Positions 1 through 16,372 are shown, counted from the first letter of the stretch. The stretch is DNA of 64,000 bases from Chrysomallon squamiferum (GCA_012295275.1 CM022671.1:2253939-2317938), one strand, 5' to 3'. The notes: generated from the letters alone by a model not told the origin. Program-made: numbers and translations.

Positions 1-3693
<3,693 letters not shown>

Positions 3694-3713
3694 CTTTCAG
3701 AAGAATATGGTAG

Positions 3714-3719
3714 AATAAA
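3714..3719 (+). terminator. Poly(A) signal of the mini-exon gene
   Basis: AATAAA lies 21 nt after the stop codon of the terminal exon. The segment B copy keeps the same hexamer on the minus strand at 23918-23923. The short 3' UTR this implies is inference. Confidence 0.55.
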
Positions 3720-5222
3720 GAAGACTGAAATGAAGTTGAAATCCTTTGATGTTTGTTTTGTTTTATTGATGTTAATATTGGGATTTAAAAGAGCTAAGAT
3801 AATTTCACATATATCTGAAGTACTGACTACTATCAGTACATAATCTATAAATATGAGAAAAACGAAAAATATTTAATGGAATATTGTGCATATTATGCAT
3901 TACTTGACATCCGAAGACGGCTGGATTCAGGACATTATGAAAGGAACTCGTTTCATAGGAATAAATTCATAGAGAGACAAATTGATAGATGTTTTATATT
4001 CGAATAAAATAAATAATAGTAATGACGTGTTTATAGCATAATATCTGCTACATAGATACATTTTGATGAAGGATTTGTTAATTTATAAACACAAGACAAG
4101 TTATGAATTTAAATGTTTGTACATTAGAAAAGTACATTCAGAAATGGATATATGTGTATGTATATATGTGTGTGTATATATATATATGAAGTAACCAGTT
4201 ATTTTATTTATTCTGTAATCCTAACTAATATAAAAATGTTCTCAACTCACTGCTCTCAAGAATAGTAGATTCAAGTATACTGATATCGTTTCAGCCTCCA
4301 AAATAGTTCTTAAATAGCAACAATTTATATATTTTTTCAATGAAAATTATTTTCAAACTGTTCTTTTAAGCTCTGAGTCAGCAATTAAACAGAAGTAACT
4401 TTAAACTTTTTGTAAATGGTATTCTGTTTATCGAGAAATCAGTGTTCAGCTTATCCTTGTTCGATTATATACAGATCCAAAAAAAAAATGTTTGTTTTAA
4501 AGAAAGCGGCTTTTTTTCTGAATGTTTGTGATTTAAAATAGTTTAGTTGTGTATGTGGTTTTAAATATTTGTACTCAACGTTTAGAGCTATTAAGATTTC
4601 AGTACGAATTAATTACGTTGTGCCAAGTTTATAAATCAGAAAATAGATGAACTTTGTATTTATTTCTGGTTATGTGCTTCAGTTTAAGCTTTCGCTAATG
4701 TACACACTTGTAAATATCATCTGCTGTTGCTGGTTTTTTGTATCAATAAATACATTTACATCTATATGTGTCTGTGTGTGTGTCTGTATATTTATCAAAT
4801 TCATTTGAGTTAAGTCTTCTATTTATTTTGTTATTTATTTAATATTTATATCTGTACGTAGTTTGTGTGCTCTGGATTCTTATCTTGTCTCTAGACTGAT
4901 TATACAAATGTAGAGAATCGTTTTATTCATATTAAGCATTACTTTGATGTGTTGTTTATAAATTAATAAAACATAAAATAAAACAAAAATAAAAAAATAC
5001 GTGTCTAATTAACTGTTTATTCTTTTCGTTTTAAGTTAGTGTATATGTACAAGTGTTCTACAGTCTGTCACAGATTACCATTTTTCTTACTGCAAACAGC
5101 TGGAGAAACTTTCGTTTTGCAAAGCGTTAGAAAAGTCACCATGCAGTTTCCGAAAATACCGACATAGAAAAAACACTCAATAATGAAAGCCCATAGAGTT
5201 TGTAGTTCCATTGTTCAAAAAC

Positions 5223-5255
<33 letters not shown>

Positions 5256-5595
5256 GTTTTTTCTTCTTTTTTTTCACAAAGGCTGTCTTTCTTGCAATAC
5301 TGTCAGAGCTTTAAATCTGAAAATCAATTATTATTATATAAGTAAAGCAACAATAACAAAAAATATATATAAAGGCACAAAACTAAAAATATCTGTCTCA
5401 GTATGAAGTATACACGAGAATAAAATGATACAACAACAACATTATTAATATGATTATTATTATTATTAGTAGTAGTAGTAGTAGTCGTATTAGCAGTAGT
5501 ATTAGTACTATTAGTATTATTATTATTGCTCATTATAAAGTCCTATTTCTTTAATGCAACTTGCTTGTGAAGAATTGTTACACTGCATTTAAAGT
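3720..5595. other. AT-rich intergenic stretch, arm of inverted repeat 1
   Basis: No coding exon is seen. It contains (CA)/(TA) tracts, several (TTA)n runs and sequence that reappears reverse-complemented at about 21.4-23.9 kb. At about 5075-5090 it lacks the roughly 0.6-kb membrane-protein ORF that the other arm carries at 21972-22611. Confidence 0.7.
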
Positions 5596-6747
5596 TCAGA
5601 TGTTTAAATTATTGTTTCCCAGGCTCTTGTATATTTTTGTAAGAAATTTGTCGTCGCCACTGGTGACGTTGGTCATCATACTCATGCACAGCATCTGGTC
5701 ACGTGGATCTGACCAACCTCCATACCCTCCCGTAAGCTTGATAGTTTGTCTCTCCATATTAATGATATAAATGTATCTAGGGAAGAGGTTTGACCTGTAA
5801 TGTTTTAGAATTTGTCTGACAAAACTTACAGTGTCCTCAACACTGCAATTGGTCACATTTCTGTGAATACCATGACACTTGCCAATATGGAAAATTCGAT
5901 TGGATATAGAAGTTAAAATGTTAAGATTATCTTTGAGGCAAACCTTCATGACATACTGCAGACTGAAGTCCCAGTTGTAATCATCATACGTGCAAAAGTA
6001 TTTCGCACACGATCTCAGTATGTCCCAAAACTCTCTCGAAAAAGCGAGTCCACCAAAGATTCCTGGGTAGTATAACTGCACTTTAGCCATGTGCGATGCT
6101 GACGTAAACACCATTTCAGAAATATCTTCGTTACTCCACATAGTGAACATCTTGACAGAAGGATACCATTCTTTTTTCAGCTCATTGAGTTTACGAATAA
6201 AATAAATAACATCATCAGCTAAATAATAATCATCTTCCAAACGCAGCACAGTTCCGTTAAATTCACGTAATAGCCTTACCCTGTCGAACACAAAATGGAT
6301 TTTCCACAACCAGTGATGTTTTATCTGAGAGACATGGCCTTTCCGGTAATGGCTAAATGTATCTGGATATAAGGCATTGTTACAGTTCAGATTCACTGCA
6401 GCTGTCTGACTGCTAGATGAAGGACAGTCGTTCGGATGGTCGCCTGGGAAGCTCTTGGGATATATCTGAATAGAGTAGGGACAGAATATCTGCATAAAGA
6501 GACAGAAATCTATAGCTTGGATTATATCGAATATCTCTTCATTGTAGAAATCGTGACTAAATATGAGCAGAGATTCGTTAATGTACAGCACGTTACGAAG
6601 AGATTCCACGAGCAGGCTCAAGGTTTCTGCTCGATCGTGAACCTGAACAAGAATAATGACAGAATCTTTATTCAAGCTGATTGCAAATTTATCCAAATTC
6701 TTAACCTGTTGTTCTCTGTTCAACTTGGTGGCCAACAATTTTAACAT
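5596..6747 (-). CDS. MGAT2: MGAT2-like N-acetylglucosaminyltransferase II, intact catalytic domain
   Basis: Intronless 383-residue ORF resembling alpha-1,6-mannosyl-glycoprotein 2-beta-N-acetylglucosaminyltransferase, the Golgi enzyme that adds GlcNAc to the alpha-1,6 mannose arm of N-glycans. Visible family signatures in order: VQVHDRAETLSLLVESL near residue 35, FSHDFYNEEIF, the acidic metal/nucleotide-sugar motif LEDDYYLADD near residue 170, FCTYDDYNWDFSLQYV, a Cys-rich FHIGKCHGIHRNVTNC block and GGYGGWSDPRDQMLC near the C terminus. Vertebrate enzymes are about 447 residues and begin with a type II signal anchor. Here the first Met is MLKLLATKL and the anchor is missing, because 129 nt present in the other copy (20019-20147) are deleted at about 6810. 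Either the protein is soluble and dead, or an upstream exon supplies the anchor (see the 34-nt intron finding). Vertebrate MGAT2 is also intronless. Confidence 0.85.
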   Translation of the reverse strand: MLKLLATKLNREQQVKNLDKFAISLNKDSVIILVQVHDRAETLSLLVESLRNVLYINESLLIFSHDFYNEEIFDIIQAIDFCLFMQIFCPYSIQIYPKSFPGDHPNDCPSSSSQTAAVNLNCNNALYPDTFSHYRKGHVSQIKHHWLWKIHFVFDRVRLLREFNGTVLRLEDDYYLADDVIYFIRKLNELKKEWYPSVKMFTMWSNEDISEMVFTSASHMAKVQLYYPGIFGGLAFSREFWDILRSCAKYFCTYDDYNWDFSLQYVMKVCLKDNLNILTSISNRIFHIGKCHGIHRNVTNCSVEDTVSFVRQILKHYRSNLFPRYIYIINMERQTIKLTGGYGGWSDPRDQMLCMSMMTNVTSGDDKFLTKIYKSLGNNNLNI

Positions 6748-6796
6748 CTTTATATCAGATTGCAGTATATTTCGTTTTGCCGAAGAGTCGAATGGT

Positions 6797-6918
6797 TCAT
6801 GAATCTTTGCTTTCTGAAATTAAAGTAGTGTCTTTAGTTCTACTCACAGTGCATATTGTCATCAGGTTAGCAATTTCAACTATAGTTACTGTGGAGCACA
6901 AGAAGAATCGAACAGCCA
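6797..6918 (-). CDS. Possible N-terminal hydrophobic exon for the MGAT2-like ORF
   Basis: Upstream of the catalytic ORF an open frame reads MAVRFFLCSTVTIVEIANL then MTICT, a hydrophobic stretch typical of a signal anchor. It runs out of frame with the transferase. A GTGAGT after the ACT codon and a TTTAATTTCAG about 20 bases later would remove 34 nt and join the two frames in both copies. Introns that short are near or below the usual animal minimum, so this join is only a hypothesis. Without it this is 5' leader sequence. Confidence 0.25.
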
Positions 6919-7249
6919 TCTTAAAAGATTTTCGCCAAAAGAACAGAAAAATACTAATCTGAAATGTCCATCGGTTGATTTTGAACACCTCGCTGGAAAT
7001 TCATTTAAGATTTGAAATTCAAACTCAAAATTTAGGACTCTGGCTCACAGACTAACAAAGGTCAACAACAGCCTGAACGAAAGAGTAGATTAAAGAGCAA
7101 GGTTGGGTCAGTGTACACTCACTTCCAGTGTTTCGTGTTTTTTCTTACTTCATTGTACAAATGTGTTCTTAAGTAAAACTGTTGTTCAGTTCAAGCAACT
7201 GTTTCATTAAGTGGTTTAATGTGGGCTATCAAAGAATGATTACTGTATT

Positions 7250-7632
7250 TTAAATTAGTACTCAGAAAGTAGTAAGGAAGATATTTGTAAAGAAAACGTT
7301 TTTGTTTTTTTTGTTTGATGCACTGAGAATTAAATAATTATCAGTTCGCATAGAAACGAAATAAAATGATATAAATAAATAAATAAATAAATAAATTAAA
7401 AATGATTTAATGAACAAACAAACAGTGAACTTTGCAAGCAAAGAAAGACAAGAATTTTAGTATTACCCCTATTTCTACAACTACTACTACTGCTGCTGTT
7501 TCGATTACCTCTACCACTACTATTACTACTGCTACTAAGAGTGTTGTTCCTTCTGTTATTACCATTTTTATTGCTACAACTACTATTACTGTTACTATCA
7601 ATACCACTACTACTATGAATAATAATAATAAT

Positions 7633-7674
<42 letters not shown>

Positions 7675-9102
7675 AATAATAATGAGAAGAAGAAGAAGAA
7701 GAAGAAGAAGAAGAAAACAAAACAAATTACCATTTTGAATAAATCTTTATCACGAAGAAAACCTAATTGGAAATTCTTAAATAGTATTATAATGTAAAAT
7801 TATAAATAACAGTTTCCTCGAAACGGCTAAGATTATCTGCTGAATTTCAGTCACAATTACCTGTGTGTCTGTATCGCTTCAGCCAGTGCCAATGGTTAAG
7901 TGTGATTCACAAGTAGATAAATGTTGAATAAATTATTTGTCACCACTTTATATGTTCTCACAGAAACAGTGTGTCCAGAAAAATCAGAACGAGGCTCATC
8001 TGAATATCCTAAATTATTATTCTTTAATTACGTTTTTAAACAGTGTTTATAACGAGGCTCACTAGTGAATAGAATACATTTGATTTTGCTCTTCAGAAAG
8101 AAGAGAGAGAAAACCAAGGCTAATAGTCTTGCTAATTTGAATTAAAATACAACTTCTCTGTGAAATAAAGACTACTACACGTGTGTATTTTGAAGTATAC
8201 GGATTGTGTAATTGTGAATCATCTAGTCAACCCTGAGAAATACCTTAATAAATAAATATGACATTAAATATAATTTATATGAAATTTTATTTATTTAATT
8301 ATGTAATTTCATTTTTTAATTTCTAATTTTCAAATAATTTTTTATTAATTAATTTATTTATTTATTTTACAATTGTTTGTTTTTTGGTTGTTTTTTTAAA
8401 ATATACTTTTTATTATTATTATTATTATTATTCTATAGATTGCACATAATATATTTGAACACGGATCTATGTAAACCTCGCTTGGAATTAGGTAAATATA
8501 ACGATCATGCATTTTAACGTGGGATATTTTACACAAACCGGCATCTGAAAACAGATTTTACATCCCTTTATTTATTTATTTGTTTGTTTATTTATTCGGT
8601 GTGCATTGTTTTGTATTTTTGTACCAGCACAAGACACTGTGCAAGCTATTCACTTGAGAAAATGACATTTGGACTGCACCTGCATCACATGTTGTTTGTT
8701 TTTGTGCACTTACTGCAGATTTCAAGAAGAAAGCACGAATTATATAAAAACGTTTAACATTGATTTTACTAAGGTAAATATATGCATCGTGCTCTATATC
8801 TGTAAATACAAATATTTTATTTCGCAGAAATTATTTCTATGCATTTAAATGTTATCATTACAATAGACAGACATTGGAGTTAAACAATACAGAAAAGCAT
8901 GCTGACATAAAGTGTCTGTAGAAAACATTTTCTTTTAATCTGCCTTGTTAATTGCACTGTTATTATTATTATTATTGTTGTTGTTACTGTTGCTGTTGAT
9001 TAGCTTCTTATCTCCTCCGAGAATTTACAAACAAATGTTAACTATAACCAGCCATTAGTATGTTCAAGCTTACATAAACATTCAGACACATGAACACAAA
9101 TG

Positions 9103-9134
<32 letters not shown>

Positions 9135-9550
9135 CACACACACATATATTCGTACACGGAAGAGATAAGAAGATAATGGACAAATTGTCTGAATGTTTGT
9201 GGGTAAATAAAATTATATTTTTGAACAAAACGCAGCGGTTCTCTTTGATTCACACGGAGGTCACAGGTGAGAAACTTTCCTGGCTTTCACAAGCGTTTGG
9301 CATCAGGGTATTGTAAGATACCTTTCCCCGTTGTCTTGTATTCTGTCATTATATAGTGTAATCTTAATTAGAATTCAACACACTGATTTTAAACTAAGTT
9401 TCCCCAAAACCGTAAATAATCTAGTTGGCTTTTAATTTCTTGTGTAGGTTTACAAAATATGTTTGTAAATTAATAAATAACTCAAGCTGTACTCTTGTTG
9501 GTGTCTTATTTATCTAGTGGATGTGTTATACTGTCAAAATAATAATTTAT
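7250..9550. other. Intergenic AT-rich DNA with simple repeats
   Basis: It holds trinucleotide runs at about 7480-7720 (CTA, AAC, AAG), (TTTA)n tracts and a (CA)n run at 9105-9143. No splice-bounded coding block or known protein motif is seen. The long frames across 7396-7797 are translations of the triplet repeats. Confidence 0.6.
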
Positions 9551-9749
9551 TTATTTATTTATTTATTTATATATCACCACAGAATATACATTATAAAATG
9601 TAGTACAGCTAAAACATGCATATATATCAAAATATAAAAGTAAATAAATGTGTTAAAATTATCAGTACAAAAACAACCCAACACAAAAGGGGAAAAAAAA
9701 GAAGAAGAAAAAGCCCACATAAATATTTTCTACATATTACTAGCAGTAT

Positions 9750-10560
9750 TTGTTATATAAATACAAAGTGTGTGTTATGGTAACAAATATACAAGAGTAC
9801 ATTATGGCAAAAATAAGATTGACAAATACATATAATCTTTGCATATTTTTGCATTTTCCATCCCTAAATAATTATGACATATTTATAATTTATGCAAATA
9901 ATTTTTTACAAATATTCCATTCTTCAAATTTAATTGTTCTCTGTTATTTATTTTACATATATATTTATCTGTTTAATAATACATGTTCAGAATATATCCA
10001 GTCAAAGTTTGATTTATATCTGTAGTGCTTGGCAATTAACAATTTTAAATTGATTATATTATCTTTTTCAGAATAATTTTGTTGTGTAAAGTAATTGTCC
10101 ATTTGTTCTCATAAATTATAGTTTTCCAGGATGTCTGATCATGTTTACATAACCAAAACATATGCATTAAATCTTCACTGAACTTATGACAAAATTCACA
10201 TTTCTCTGAATCCTTCATACCACATGATCCCAATTGCTTATTTCTTGTTAAAATAAAAAACAAAATCTTTTACTGAAAATATCTATATCCTGTGTGAGAA
10301 GAAGTTATATACTTTCCCCCATTTGTCAAAGAATTCTAAACCAACAATATGCTGCCATTTTATTATCATATTTATTTTATGCTTTGAAATTGTTTCTATT
10401 ACATGATCATTATAGAAATTTTGTACAAACATTTGTATCAAACAGTTAGGAATTCCTAGTGTATTTAATGTTACTTGTTTATAATAGTTTTTAAAAATAA
10501 AAGTAAATGTGAGAAAACTGAAATAATATTTCTAATGGAGGTAATTATCATTCTTTAGGA
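9750..10560 (-). mobile_element. Non-LTR retrotransposon (LINE) 3' fragment
   Basis: The minus-strand frame at 10054-10263 reads GMKDSEKCEFCHKFSEDLMH then MFWLCKHDQTSWK. This is the Cys/His finger (CxxC...H...C) found downstream of reverse transcriptase in many LINEs (zf-RVT type). The flanks continue as AT-rich sequence without an intact frame, so this is a short dead fragment. Outer limits are approximate. Confidence 0.6.
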
Positions 10561-10596
10561 GGATTGTTTAGTTAACTACCCTTGTTCGTGTCTTTT

Positions 10597-10599
<3 letters not shown>

Positions 10600-10634
<35 letters not shown>
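10600..10634. repeat. (CA)n microsatellite
   Basis: Uninterrupted CA dinucleotides followed by a short GGCACA run. The flanking DNA from about 10.6 to 11.95 kb shows only AT-rich sequence plus (CATA)n and (TAA)n tracts. Confidence 0.9.
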
Positions 10635-10636
<2 letters not shown>

Positions 10637-11408
10637 ACAGGCACAGGCACAGGCACATCAACAAAATGAATAATTATAATTCAGCATACAATTACTTTGC
10701 CTTTTCTAATTTTCTGTTTGCATAAATGGAGAGAAAAAATTTAATAAATATTCATACATGATTTAAAAAGGTAACAAAAAAACCACCAACATATTTTAAA
10801 GATAAAACAAACAAACAAACAATTAAATAAATGAGCCCTTAACTAACTGTATAATAACAGTTTCAGCATACTGGTCTATTGCAATCTGGAGACGGTGTGA
10901 TATTACAAAGTTCAGAGGTTGTTTTACGTAGCATTTGTTTTATGAAGTTAATGTGTAGGTATGTAGCTTCACCCTTCTATTCTGCTACTGGAGTGTAAAA
11001 TTTAAAATTAAAATTAATATCAGCATTCACCATTTATACAAATTTACAATAAAAATGAAATGCTTTACCTTTCTGTCTTCATGTATTTCTCTTTATTAGT
11101 CGTCTATTTGTAGATATATTTTCCTGTGTCGGTCTCCTATGTCTATCTATATATTTGCAGAAATATTCATACATACATAGATACATACATACATTCATAC
11201 ATACATACATGCAAACACAGATACAGAGTATATATACATGTATCCATGCAAGCATCCACAGAGATATTTATTTATCCAACCATTCATGTTTCTATCATCT
11301 TTATTTTTGATCATTTAAATATATACATTTCAGATGTGAATACTAAACAAATTTAAAGTCCTGATTGCTAAGTCAGAACAACAAAAAAAAAAATAAATAA
11401 TAATAAAA

Positions 11409-11439
<31 letters not shown>

Positions 11440-11963
11440 CTTAATGTAACTGTTTCCATAACACTGCTAGAAAATCTTTTAGGCAGGGTGAAATTCTACG
11501 AATATTACAAGAAAATTACTTTTAAAAAATCACTCGAATGTTGATCCGTCTAGTTAACCACTGCCAAGATATACACAAGTACAACAGTCGACCAGAACCA
11601 GATTATTTTCATCACTTTGTCTAAATACAGCAACTTGGTTTTGGTTTAAATATCTGGCAATTTCTGCTGCTAAGAGAACTGGAATGACAGCAACAAAAAT
11701 CAAAATAAACAGATTTACAGTAGGTACTTAAATTCTTATGTGTATGCCTATGTTCCATTATTTCCAGATACATATTTATACCTAGGATGTATTTATGTGT
11801 TTGTATGTATGTATTTAGGTAGGTAGGTAGGCAGGTATGCATGTAGGTGTGTATATGTGTGTAAGCATGAATATATGTGTGTGTTTATGTATGTACGTTT
11901 GAATGTATGTATGTATGTATGTATGCATATTTGCATCTGCTCTGTCAGTCGGTATGTTTAGAT

Positions 11964-13731
11964 CAGTGGTTCCCAACCATTTTAGTACCATGCCCCACTT
12001 TTTTATCACAAATTTCTTCATGTCCCCCACCCGTTAATTATTTAGTATGATATAACAATATCAGTTAATTGTTTAGTATGATATAATAATATCAGTTAAT
12101 TGTTTAGTGTGATAAAACAATATCAGTTAATTGTTTAGTATGATATAACAATATCAGTTAATTGTTTAGTATGACATAACAATATCAGTTTTGAAGTATA
12201 ACATAAAAAATTGTATCTTTCAAATAAAACTAAAGGGTTTAACTTCAAATTTAATCAAATAAAATCCATTTTATATTGTGTATAACATATCTGCTATCAG
12301 ATTAAATAAATTCAATTACAATCAATTAATGAGACCCTTGAGCCTGATGTCTACTGCAAAGAGATTTTATCCGAGGCAGAAATTTTTTTAATTTCAATCT
12401 CAAGTCGCCTCATTTAGTGATATCCACTTGGTTTCTTTTCTTCAGTAATAAGTCATTCACAGCACTAAATCCACATTCCACTTATATGACAATGGGAATT
12501 GTAACAGTAGTTTTGTTGCCAAACTACTTGTATTTGGATATTTTGCTTGTGTTTCTTCACAGAGCCACATCATTGTTCCTTTTATTTTGAACAGGGCTTT
12601 AATCGAGTCATCATTTTGTAATTCTGAAAGTTCTCCTTGATACTCCATGGTTACATCTGACAGATCCACTAACAATGGCTGAGTCATCCAAGATGGATAA
12701 TTAATTTCTTTCAAATCAGAAAATCTGAAGTTGAAATCGATTACCATTGTTTTTAAGTGCTCCACAATAACAAGACAAGTAGCATCTGTTACCTCACATT
12801 TATTCAAATTTTTTGACAGAAATATTTTCTTGGGATAATTTCATAAATGATATAAAGCCAAATATTTTGGCCTTTGAATTAACAAGAGACCCATTTGTTC
12901 CTTGGAGCTCCTTATTTAAGACATTGAGTTTTTCAAATATATCTGCTAAATAACTGACAAGTGCTTTACCATCAACTGTCAGTAACACAGTCATATAAGG
13001 TTCCATGAATCTTTTCAGGCAATTCCCCTTTGATAACCACCTTACATCAGTATGAAGTAATAATCTGTGAAAAGTGAAAATAAATTATTTATATACATAG
13101 GAAAATAAATTTAATATCTAACTTCTGTAACATACAAGGCACAATGTCAATATGCAGTTGCCATTTCAAGTAAATATTGAGCTTTATATTGAGCTTTAAA
13201 TTAATGTTACTGTAACAAGATCAATGAATGATTATTTTTTTTTACATTATTTTCAGAGAATAACAAGATCAATAATCATAATGAAAAGCACTTTAATCAG
13301 CCCTCTCAGTGAAGCTAAAAAACAGTGACAGATAACTATATCAACACGAAACTTGCATTTGTGTTTAATTCAAAACTTCCATGCTTTATTGTGCACATTT
13401 AATTTGGTTGTAGTTAGTTTCCTCTGTTTTTTTTTTTAGCTTCAGTGGGGGCGTTGAGCAGCTGACTAAAACTCACCTTCTTAAACAAGTCAGAAGCCAC
13501 ACATATAGCTGGTGCCAGATGCACGATAACATTAGTGGGTGAACACTTGACTAGACTGCACAAGCTGTTGTGCTCACCTAGGCTGTAATTACAATTTTAC
13601 CCTATAAATTTATAATTTTTACCCATATAGGTTAAAAAAAAAAATTATTACTATATTACTATATTTTTCATATTGCCCCCCTATTATTACTGAATTGCCC
13701 CCCAGCCTACGCCCCACATTGGGAATCACTG
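11964..13731 (-). mobile_element. Degenerate hAT-family DNA transposon, complete ends
   Basis: The ends are CAGTGGTTCCCAAC at the left and the inverse, ending GGGAATCACTG, at the right, typical hAT terminal inverted repeats. They are flanked by an 8-bp target duplication with one mismatch (GTTTAGAT at 11956-11963, GTCTAGAT at 13732-13739). Minus-strand frames at 12800-13006 (LNKELQGTN region) and 12457-12807 (ending LATKLLLQFPLSY) resemble the middle and C-terminal dimerisation region of ZBED5/SCAND3-like hAT transposases. The frames are broken, so no active transposase is expected. A tandem array of about 31 bp lies inside its left end. Confidence 0.8.
12030..12195. repeat. 31-bp tandem repeat inside the hAT element
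   Basis: About five copies of a unit reading ATCAGTTAATTGTTTAGTAT followed by GATATAACAAT, with few mismatches. It lies just inside the left terminal inverted repeat. Confidence 0.85.
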
Positions 13732-13739
13732 GTCTAGAT

Positions 13740-15590
13740 GTTTTGCTGTTTTCTTCTTTTCTTCCTTTCTTTATTTAATTTAGACACTTTCAAGAGACAA
13801 TAGGCCCTGTTTTCTTTTTATGCTTTTATTTATTTATTTATTATTATTTTTATTATTATAGTTTTTATAATTATTAGTACCTTTATGTTGTTGTTGTTGT
13901 TGTTCAAAACAAAAAGTAGGAAGAAAAAACCCCATTAGATTAAGAAGATTTTATACAAAGTCCAAGTTCATATATATATAAAATTAAATAAATAAATAAA
14001 TAAATAAAGTAGTCAAGAAAAGATGAAGAAGGTAAGACTAAGAAGGAAAAATAAGATAGCTCTTGCACTCAAAAATAGCATTCAACTGAATGAGCATTTA
14101 ACAGGTTTAAACAGAAGAAGAAATAAAAATATATATATATATATATATCTATCCTCATCCAGATGTATTAATAGTTTGTTAAGTTCAAAGTGCCTTTCTG
14201 TAAGTGAAGTAGCCAGCATGTTCACCTTTAATACGTGAAATGTAGACAGAGCTCATTGAAGATGTGTATCAAGCCTGTGAGTATTCAGTAATTTTAATAA
14301 CAACTACCTTCATTCTGTGTATTCACAATTATCTCCCTTTAAAATTAATAAAAATATATTAAGTACAGTTTTGTACATGTGGGTTGTCTGCTTTTACATT
14401 TTAATTTTGTTATTATTTGCTTGTGATCTTTAGTATGCATCTACCCACAGACAAGAATGTATATAACTCACAATGATGATCTCACAGTTACAGTAATTGT
14501 TAAATGCCTAGCAAACAACTTTAATGTCTGCAACAACAGCAACAAAAAATTAAAGTTTTGTGTAAAAGTAAATAGAATAATAATTTAAAAAGAAAGAATA
14601 AAAAAGAATGAAAGAGAGAAAAAAGAACAACACCTAACAAACAAACTAGTTAAATAAGTAAAGATAGTATTAGAGAGTTCGAAAAGACACTATAATTATC
14701 AAAGAGTTTATCACAGTTTAATAAATCTAATATATCAAACAAGAAATATCTGCAGGTTAAAAAAACCCCCCAAAACAGTTATATTAAAAGAAATGGATAA
14801 CGAAAATGCCTATTTTTATATAAACACTGAATAATGACCTATGATAATGACAGAAACTTTGTTGATGACATTCCCTACTGTCAGTGGTTTCGTCTCCGGG
14901 AAAAAAAAAATGTTAATAATATACAAATAAAATTATAATAATATTAGCAAAGAGAAATATTTTTAATAATTGGCAAAACCAGAATGCCTAAATTTTTTAA
15001 CCCCCCTCATTTAACAACTGTTTTAATATGTGATCATGGATTGTTACTGACACTTTACTCTCTAATGATATTTATAAGTGGAAGTTAAAAGATAGTTATT
15101 GTGAAGGAACAGCATTTTATTGTAACCATAATAAAAACAACAATAAGAACAATAGCAATACTAATAACAAAAATAACAATAATAATGATATATGTAATAA
15201 TTGTGTTGGTAGTAGAAGTAGCAGCAGCAGTAGTAGTAGTAGTAGTAATAGTGGTAGTAGTAGTAGTAATTTAATTTATACAAGTATTAATAGTAGTTAG
15301 TGTTAGTAGCTGTTATGGTAGTAGCAGTAGTGATAGTGATGGTAACAGCTGTATTATATATAGCTGCAATAATAACAGTGGTAACAGTGGTTGAGGTAAT
15401 GGTTTAATAGCACAAGTATTTGTAATAACAGTAGAAGTAGTAGCTGAAATAGTAGTAATAATGGTATTAGTATTAGTAGTATAGTAGTAGTAGTACTAAT
15501 TGTAGTAGCTGCAGAAATAAAATTAATAATAAAGATTTGTATTTTTATGTTTTATTTATTTTATTATTATTTTATTGCAGAAACACATCT
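13740..15590. other. Intergenic AT-rich DNA with triplet repeats
   Basis: Contains (TTG)n, (TA)n and a long degenerate (GTA/GTAATA)n field at 15200-15500. No convincing coding exon is visible. Confidence 0.6.
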
Positions 15591-15593
15591 AAA

Positions 15594-15760
15594 TTAGAAA
15601 CTGTTCCATTCCAAAACACTGTTCACATCTGCCACTGTCGTATCACTTTCGACATTTCTCAAAACTTTTTCCAAAGCAAATATCTCTGAAATCTCCGGGT
15701 TTCCATTTTCCATGACAACTCTTACTGCACCTGAATTTTCGGGAATCTCATGTTTATTTA
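15594..15760 (-). CDS. Short unidentified open frame, possible terminal exon
   Basis: An uninterrupted minus-strand frame of about 55 codons ends in a stop at 15594-15596. Its central part reads VVMENGNPEISEIFALEKVL, with normal-looking codon composition in the midst of repeats. No family is recognised and no start or acceptor is clear. It could be a transposase remnant or chance. Confidence 0.2.
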
Positions 15761-15902
15761 AGTATTATTATTATTTTTTTAAATCTTTCTCAAAGGTATT
15801 TGTAAAAGTACAATAAATTATTGAAAATATCCTTCATCATTGTTTCAAAATATAACTGGGTTTTTTTCTGGTATTTTGACATGTGTAACGTATCTGTTTT
15901 AC

Positions 15903-16372
15903 CTGTTTAAAATACACACAGAACAGCTATATCCAAAGTAAGCATTTCTTCCTAGTTGACATGGGTTATTTTTAGACACACAAAGTGCACTTATCTGCAA
16001 AAACAATACAAAAGCTACAATATTACATATATTAGTAGGTCCACATGTTAATTTTATACTATTAATTATAGTACAGTGTGTATGTGTGCATGTAAATTGT
16101 ACAATATGATTATACTTATAGTGTTGTTGTTTTGTAGTTGTTTCGGATATACATGCCTACTTTTACTAAAAAATAAATTAAAAATCACTATAAACAGAAA
16201 TTACAGAATACAAAATTCAAATTCATGATAGTTTCCTTTCACCTTTTTTCTTACTTTATCTGTATATATAATGTTATTTTATACCTTTCCAGCTTCCGCA
16301 TTTTCATTTTTAAATTTTCACCAAATGGGATTTCTATCCAAAACAGTGACAAAAAGACTGCTTGTATTTATA
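15903..16372 (-). pseudogene. GTF2H3: GTF2H3-like remnant, copy A
   Basis: The block at 16285 to about 16370 matches exon 2 of TFIIH subunit 3 (p34) in segment C (58331-58416). It still encodes VTVLDRNPIW, but TGG is followed by TGA where the C copy has WWGDDEN, and the acceptor side is lost. The following intron matches 58083-58330 up to a TTTGCAG acceptor at 15995-15996. Beyond that acceptor the expected [15 protein letters not shown] exon is absent and an unrelated open block is present (15903-15994). Intact TFIIH p34 supports the TFIIH core in transcription initiation and nucleotide excision repair. This copy cannot encode it. Confidence 0.65.

Noticed and set aside
7396-7797. Overlapping frames on both strands coding poly-Asn, poly-Val, poly-Leu, poly-Lys
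   Set aside because: Triplet microsatellite (AAC, AAT, AAG, CTA) without flanking coding signal.
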